The notes beneath the pieces were generated by a model. It had not been told where the DNA came from. It was given only the letters and a program-made list of their open reading frames with translations, and searched no databases. Of a DNA stretch of 64,000 nt, positions 59,475 through 64,000 are shown one piece after another; the stretch's first letter is position 1; each line of letters begins with the position of its first letter. The position numbers were made by a program, and so were the translations under genes. Origin of the DNA: Thermodesulfovibrio sp. (GTDB taxonomy: Bacteria; Nitrospirota; Thermodesulfovibrionia; Thermodesulfovibrionales; Thermodesulfovibrionaceae); NCBI GenBank assembly GCA_020725335.1, contig DYFF01000001.1:18602-82601 (forward strand), given 5' to 3'.

Positions 59475-60034
59475 ACTACCTTGACAGGCTAAATAAAATT
59501 GAAGAGCCGATTAAAAGAAAAGCTCTCTTTGTGGCAATACTTACAAAGGAAATTAAAAAAAGAAAGTGTCTTAAAGAGCCTATCATAGTGGGCGGATTAG
59601 CTTTAGAAATACATACTTAAGGAAGCTACACTACTGGTGATATTGACATAAAAGCTGATCTACGGATACTTAGAGAAATACTTACAGAATGGGATTTTAA
59701 ACAAGAAGGCAGGGTTTGGTTTAAAAAAGATTTAGATATATACATTGATTGGCTTGGAAGTAGTCTTGATGAGGGTGAAGAGGCTGAAAAAAGGAGAAAC
59801 AAAGTGTTAATTGAAGATGAACTAACAATAAATTTGATTTCCATAGAAGATTTGGTGATTGATAGGTTAAATGCCTATAAATATTGGCATGACAAACGAT
59901 GCACTTTTATGGGCAAAAGCACTCATAAAGGTAAAAAAATTGACAAAGAAATTAACATTTCCTATTTACAGGAAAAAGCAAAAGCTGAAGGTCTTGAAGA
60001 TGCCATTGAGGAGCTAATAAATGACAGACTATGA
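59453..60034 (+). pseudogene. Nucleotidyltransferase-fold gene with nonsense codon and shifted patch
   Basis: One frame from an ATT at 59453 (possibly a mutated start) reads NYLDRLNKIEEPIKRKALFV and PIIVGGLALEIHT, then a TAA at 59619-59621. It continues GSYTTGDIDIKADLRILREI to TGA 60034. The GG...DID pattern is that of MNT/AbiEii/DUF6036-type nucleotidyltransferases. Around 59890-59930 the frame reads poorly (RCTFMGKSTHKG), while the next frame reads DALLWAKALIKVKK, suggesting two opposite indels. Such proteins often act as toxins. Confidence 0.65.
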
Positions 60035-60230
60035 ATATGAACAGTTAAAGAGAGTAGCAAAGCAAGCAAAAGAAGAATTTGCAAAAAAGGGAATATTGCT
60101 TGAAAAAAGCTCAAGAATTAAACCAATAAACAGACAAAAGGAAAGATTAATATACATGATGGTAGTTGACAGGATTGAAAAATACCCACCAAAGAAAAAA
60201 GAAAGCTACATTGTCTTGCCTTATTATTAA
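60021..60230 (+). CDS. Small hydrophilic protein after the broken nucleotidyltransferase gene
   Basis: The 69-residue frame starts 14 bases inside the previous gene (ATG 60021) and ends with a TAA. It has a helical charged N-terminus (YEYEQLKRVAKQAKEEFAKK) and a basic middle. It could be the partner of the nucleotidyltransferase, in which case it is an orphan, but no family is recognised. No clear own ribosome site. Confidence 0.45.
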   Translation: MTDYEYEQLKRVAKQAKEEFAKKGILLEKSSRIKPINRQKERLIYMMVVDRIEKYPPKKKESYIVLPYY

Positions 60231-60309
60231 ATTTGCAATAATCAAGATTTAATCTGACATTTCCTCCTTTTTATTTCCGTTTAGTATAACACTTTTTTAA
60301 TATTATATT

Positions 60310-60317
60310 GGTTTACA
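60310..60317 (+). promoter_or_regulatory. GGTTTACA motif downstream of the regulator gene
   Basis: The octamer GGTTTACA, here followed by GAATGG, also occurs twice just upstream of the regulator start (61748 and 61779). It lies in the gap behind the regulator's stop codon. Confidence 0.3.
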
Positions 60318-60403
60318 GAATGGTATAAATAATGGATTTTTCTTATTTAAAAAACTAAAAAGATAATATTATGTCCTGATTAAACACAAATAAATAGATT
60401 TTA

Positions 60404-61747
60404 TCAATCTTGATTACTATGTCCTTTTAAAGCTTTTATTATAGCATCTCTTCCATGTACATTAAGCTTTTCACAAATTCTTCTAACATAAGTCTTTACA
60501 GATGATTCTGATATTTGAAGTGACATAGCTATTGTTTTGTATGTTTCTCCTTTTATTAGATGCTTCAAAACCTCTTTTTCTTGATGTGAAAACTTTATTG
60601 GGCAGGATGAAATAATTTTATCTATTGGATCAAGATTATTCTGCTGAACATTTGATGGATTTTTATCTGTTTTTAACAAAGCATAGTCTTTTAAATTTTT
60701 ATAGTTTTCAGATTTTATGTAATACTTTCCCCATAAAAAATAAAAAATAAAAAAAGAAAGCGTAAGAGCAATATTTCCAAAGACAATTAAATAGTTTAGT
60801 GTATAAGATGCATTGATACTGATTAATTCACCACTTAAAATTGCAAGGCACATGACGCCAAGTCCGTAGCTGACTCTTTTTATGTTAAATCCATTTTCAA
60901 TAAGTATGAAGATTAAATAAAAATCAATTATAGCAAAGGAAGCCTGAAGTAAAAACATGCTTATATTTATTGAATATATATCTCCTACTTTAAAAAGAGA
61001 AAAAGCGAGCATGCTTAAAAAAATACCAAATCCAAGTGCGAATTCCTTGTTTTTATTTATAATGTAAATTCCTACTAAAGCAAAAATTACATAAAAGGCA
61101 AGTTCTAAGTTATCAACTATTGCTATTTTCTTGTATTCGTCTATAAGAAATCCGTATAGAAAGCCTCCGATAAGATAGAAAAAATAAATAAAAGGTAGCC
61201 TTAACTTTAGATCTTTTAAATCAGTTTCTCTAATTTCACTGGGAGATATAAAAATTATATAAAGAAGAGCTAAAGAGATTATGAAAAATTTTAAAGGCAT
61301 ATAAAGTGGCAAAAATGAAAGTAATGAGACAAAAATATTTCCTATAGCTAAACCTACACCTATTGATAAAAGAGGCTTAGGAGAAATTGATAGAATAGAT
61401 AGAGTTCTAAGGACTACGGCAGCACTAAAAAAGCCAACAAAGATCAGCAATATATGTTTATAAGTTGAAATAATAGGGAAAAGAATTGTAGCTAAGATGA
61501 CCATTAATGTGCAAAAGGATGAAATTTTACTCCAATCAGTTTCTTTTATCAATCTGGAGGAAGCAAAAAGGCCAATTATGTGCGGCACAATAAAATAACT
61601 AATCGTATAATTTCCATTTGTTGAAATTAGATGTCCTTTTAAAGGAAAGGATATTAACCAAAAAACATAAAATGCAAGGGTCAATGCTTCTTTCAACCAT
61701 TTGTAATTTAATAAATAAATTACCATGATATTTTGGTATTTTAACAT
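60404..61747 (-). CDS. Membrane-anchored LuxR-type transcriptional regulator
   Basis: The 447-residue protein has about eleven to twelve membrane helices over residues 20-350, then a linker and a C-terminal LuxR/GerE helix-turn-helix (about 385-440; SHQEKEVLKHLIKGETYKTI, SESSVKTYVRRICEKLNVHG). The membrane part resembles a transporter-like sensor. It probably binds DNA while in the membrane. The first ATG abuts a GGTTTACA repeat and lacks a ribosome site, so a later ATG (Met8) is possible. It is divergent from the outer membrane barrel gene, its likely target. Confidence 0.85.
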   Translation of the reverse strand: MLKYQNIMVIYLLNYKWLKEALTLAFYVFWLISFPLKGHLISTNGNYTISYFIVPHIIGLFASSRLIKETDWSKISSFCTLMVILATILFPIISTYKHILLIFVGFFSAAVVLRTLSILSISPKPLLSIGVGLAIGNIFVSLLSFLPLYMPLKFFIISLALLYIIFISPSEIRETDLKDLKLRLPFIYFFYLIGGFLYGFLIDEYKKIAIVDNLELAFYVIFALVGIYIINKNKEFALGFGIFLSMLAFSLFKVGDIYSINISMFLLQASFAIIDFYLIFILIENGFNIKRVSYGLGVMCLAILSGELISINASYTLNYLIVFGNIALTLSFFIFYFLWGKYYIKSENYKNLKDYALLKTDKNPSNVQQNNLDPIDKIISSCPIKFSHQEKEVLKHLIKGETYKTIAMSLQISESSVKTYVRRICEKLNVHGRDAIIKALKGHSNQD

Positions 61748-61797
61748 GGTTTACAAAAAGTTGACAGAAATTTTATAAGGTTTACAGAAAAAGTGAC
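61748..61797 (+). promoter_or_regulatory. Direct repeats between the LuxR-type regulator and the barrel gene
   Basis: GGTTTACAAAAAGTTGAC (61748-61765) and GGTTTACAGAAAAAGTGAC (61779-61797) are near-identical direct repeats 31 bases apart, or three helix turns. They lie directly next to the regulator's start codon in the divergent promoter region and are candidates for its own binding sites. Confidence 0.5.
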
Positions 61798-61891
61798 TTT
61801 ACATTGATATTTGCATTGTAAATAATAGAGTGAGTAGATTGAGGTCTTTCTTTTCCAATGTGTTTTCTAAAAATCTTATTTGGAGGAAAAT

Positions 61892-63487
61892 ATGTGGCTA
61901 AACTTTTATTTCAAAGTTTTCTTAGTCCTATTTGTGTTGTTTTTTACTAGCAGCACAGTTCATAGTCAACAAGAGTTTCATTTAACCAATGAAATCTCCT
62001 TTACTTCCAACAATGTATCAGGTCCTGGTTATCAAAGTTCCTCCCTGACAGAGGGTTTTCATTATCTTAATGTCCTTGGAGTAACAGGTATGGGTAAGGT
62101 CAAGGGCTTCGACTACAATCTCAACTTAGGTATAAAATCCACCGATGACAGAGCCAATGACCCAAAAACACACTCCCTTACAAATGCTCAGCTGAGGATT
62201 ACAAACAAAATTCATACTTTTAACTTAGGTGACACCTTTGAGTCTTTCTCTCAGTATACTCTAAGTAGTGCCATAAAGGGTGGTTCCTATAAGTATGTAG
62301 ACCCTTTAATGAAACTTCCTGAAGTAACCCTCATTTATGGTGCAGCTTATCCAAGGTGGGATAGCTTATGGCGAGACAAAAAGACGGCGGTTTTAGAAAG
62401 GCAAGCATACGGAGGTAGAATTAAATATAATCTGAGCGAAGAATTCTGGGTAGGATTCAACTATCTTAGGTCAGAGGATGATAAAAGAAGAACAAGTTCA
62501 GATGCCCTTTATGACAACACTCTTTATTCCTTTGACTTTGAATACAGACCCCTTCCTGGAGCGACAATCTCAAGTGAGTTAGCGTTTAATTCAACGAGAA
62601 AATCTGAGCAAGAGGGTGAACCATATAAAGAGTATCATGGATTAGCCTTTAAGATAACCGCCATTGGAGACAAAGACCCAAGCAGAGTTACCCTTGAGTA
62701 TGAGAGAGTAGAGCCAGATTTTGAAACACTACTCGGTTCAGCTACTGCTGACAGAGAGAAGTTTAAATTCAAATGGAGATACAAGCACACAAAAGACCTG
62801 ATTTTTAATATGGGCTTCCTATGGTATAGAAATAACCTTGAAGGACAGAAGGCAGATGGAACAACCCATTACTACAAACCCGAATTTGGTGTGACAATAA
62901 GAAAGCTTTTTGGAAGACAGTATGCATCTACAGACATTTCCTATAAATTAAGCAGAAGCTATAACAAAACATCTAAAACAGACCATGTGATAAATCTTAA
63001 CTACAGAGACCGATTCGGTCCATTTGATTTTGATGGAAATCTCGGATACACTTCCTATGACACAAAGGGTGCTTCAAGAAGCAAAAGCTATGAGTTCATC
63101 TATAATGGCTCTTTAAGTAGCAGACACACTCTCGGAGATTATATTCTAAAGCCTTCTCTTTACCTCGGTGGCTGGAGTGCAAGAAATGAACTTGAGGACA
63201 AATCAGACATTATATATGAGTACTCACTGGGATTGGGCTTTGAGATACCTAAATACAATTTAAATTCTGATTTAAGATTTGGAATGAACAAGCTTGAAAA
63301 AGACACTGGAGATGACTCTCAGAAAGCCTTTGGAAGCTTGAGCATTTACTACAAGCCAAAGTTCCTTGAGAAGCTAAAATACAGCATGCTTTATCTAAGA
63401 GCCTATGTAAATGATTACAGATTCACAACAGGTTCAAATAACTTTAGAGAGACAAGCATTACTTTTGGGTTAAATCTTGAGCTATAG
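61892..63487 (+). CDS. Outer membrane beta-barrel protein
   Basis: I start at ATG 61892 with GGAGG about 5 bases upstream; a TTG at 61880 overlaps the ribosome site. The 531-residue protein has a Sec signal (about 1-25, ending TVHSQQ) and then many alternating hydrophobic beta strands to the end, with polar turns (FWVGFNYLRSEDDKRR, SITFGLNLEL at the C-terminus). No family was recognised; it may be a porin. It is followed after 9 bases by a secreted protein gene. Confidence 0.8.
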   Translation: MWLNFYFKVFLVLFVLFFTSSTVHSQQEFHLTNEISFTSNNVSGPGYQSSSLTEGFHYLNVLGVTGMGKVKGFDYNLNLGIKSTDDRANDPKTHSLTNAQLRITNKIHTFNLGDTFESFSQYTLSSAIKGGSYKYVDPLMKLPEVTLIYGAAYPRWDSLWRDKKTAVLERQAYGGRIKYNLSEEFWVGFNYLRSEDDKRRTSSDALYDNTLYSFDFEYRPLPGATISSELAFNSTRKSEQEGEPYKEYHGLAFKITAIGDKDPSRVTLEYERVEPDFETLLGSATADREKFKFKWRYKHTKDLIFNMGFLWYRNNLEGQKADGTTHYYKPEFGVTIRKLFGRQYASTDISYKLSRSYNKTSKTDHVINLNYRDRFGPFDFDGNLGYTSYDTKGASRSKSYEFIYNGSLSSRHTLGDYILKPSLYLGGWSARNELEDKSDIIYEYSLGLGFEIPKYNLNSDLRFGMNKLEKDTGDDSQKAFGSLSIYYKPKFLEKLKYSMLYLRAYVNDYRFTTGSNNFRETSITFGLNLEL

Positions 63488-63496
63488 GAGAAAATC

Positions 63497-64000
63497 ATGA
63501 AAATCACAAAATTGCCATTATTAATAGTTGTTATAGTTTTTTGTATAAGCATAATTTCCGTCTCGGAGGCAAAGTGGTGGATTTTTGGAGTATCTGAAGA
63601 TGAGATAACAATAAAATATCTTTATCTGAATAACATTTCCTATGATGAACTTGGTCCAAAGGTGACTGTCTATAGAGAAACCTTAGAAGATGGAAACATA
63701 ATAATAAGGGGAAAGGCAACGGTTAAAACAGGCAATATCGCAAACGTCAGAATTTCAACTAATAACAAAGAAAGCTGGGAAAAGGCAAGGCTTTCAAGGG
63801 ATGGAACGTTTGAATATATATTCAGACCAGAAATCAATAAAACTTATACTGTTTTAGTTGAGATAATGGATACGAGGGGAAAGACAAATGATATTGAAGC
63901 AACAAGGAAGGAGATAACCGTATCAGAGAGAAACATCGCTGCAATGGTAAAGGAAGTTCTTGAGAAAATGGCAGAGGCATACAGAAGAGAGGATGCAGGA
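63497..64000 (+). CDS. Secreted protein of unknown function, cut by the window end
   Basis: The frame starts at ATG 63497 (ribosome site TAGGAGA) and is open for 168 codons to the window end. It has a signal peptide (LPLLIVVIVFCISIISVSEA) and a beta-rich Ig-like region (about 60-140; GKATVKTGNIANVRISTNNK). A helix then begins (MVKEVLEKMAEAYRRED). It is 9 bases behind the barrel gene, so both are probably cotranscribed and work in the envelope. Confidence 0.8.
   Translation, partial: MKITKLPLLIVVIVFCISIISVSEAKWWIFGVSEDEITIKYLYLNNISYDELGPKVTVYRETLEDGNIIIRGKATVKTGNIANVRISTNNKESWEKARLSRDGTFEYIFRPEINKTYTVLVEIMDTRGKTNDIEATRKEITVSERNIAAMVKEVLEKMAEAYRREDAG

Noticed and set aside
59804..60034. A separate small gene starting at GTG 59804
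   Set aside because: It is the downstream part of the interrupted nucleotidyltransferase frame, which continues upstream without a break to the TAA.

Overview
The window is AT-rich bacterial DNA that most resembles a thermophilic sulfate reducer of the Thermodesulfovibrio type (phylum Nitrospirota). This placement is an inference from gene content. The window has a complete dsrMKJOP cluster next to the end of dsrC, a TauE-type anion transporter operon, a Gram-negative envelope gene set (kdsB, lnt, outer membrane barrel) and a flagellar/chemotaxis block of about 29 kb. No database search was possible, so all names rest on motifs read by eye.

Layout. (1) 1-5.9 kb: the tail of dsrC, an RsbRD-N-like gene and dsrM-K-J-O-P, the membrane complex that feeds electrons to dissimilatory sulfite reduction; a bidirectional terminator closes it against pyrG on the other strand. 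(2) 7.6-10.5 kb: a long leader with a sigma-54-like promoter and TTGC-type palindromes, then a universal stress protein, a small membrane protein, a TauE/SafE transporter and a membrane-anchored protein. (3) 10.5-21.4 kb: an unknown membrane protein, kdsB, lnt, prfB (with the classical +1 programmed frameshift), an AT-rich candidate origin, dnaA, dnaN, gyrB and serS. (4) 21.4-33.3 kb: a FliK-like gene, a stand-alone FlhB C-terminal protein (FlhX) and trpC, then a second sigma-54-like promoter and fliL-M-N-(O/P)-Q-R-flhB-flhA-flhF-flhG-fliA. (5) 33.4-42 kb: a sigma-70-like promoter, a HEAT-repeat protein, cheR, two cheY-like genes, cheA, a cheW-cheZ fusion, cheB and an HDOD gene. (6) 42-52.5 kb: a third sigma-54-like promoter, flgF-G-A-H-I-J-M-N-K-L, csrA, fliW and a second HDOD gene. 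The genes fit a sigma-54 to FliA/FlgM hierarchy with CsrA/FliW control of late genes.

(7) 52.5-60.3 kb: after an L,D-transpeptidase gene comes a decaying accessory stretch. It holds an IS256-type transposase remnant, a truncated and frameshifted membrane gene, a PolB-like exonuclease with an in-frame amber codon, a frameshifted coiled-coil gene, a WYL-regulator remnant, an M48 protease fragment lacking its zinc site, and a nucleotidyltransferase with a nonsense codon. Apparently intact genes (archaemetzincin, Mop/TOBE protein, DUF4126 membrane protein) lie between them. (8) 60.4-64 kb: a membrane-anchored LuxR-type regulator faces an outer membrane beta-barrel gene and a secreted protein that runs off the window; repeated GGTTTACA motifs lie around the regulator.

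The most notable points are the CheW-CheZ fusion, the FliO-FliP single reading frame, FlgJ with an M23 peptidase domain in place of the usual glucosaminidase, FlhB with NPLH instead of NPTH, an archaemetzincin lacking an expected zinc ligand, and the cluster of independently broken genes at 54-60 kb. I saw no CRISPR array, tRNA or rRNA.
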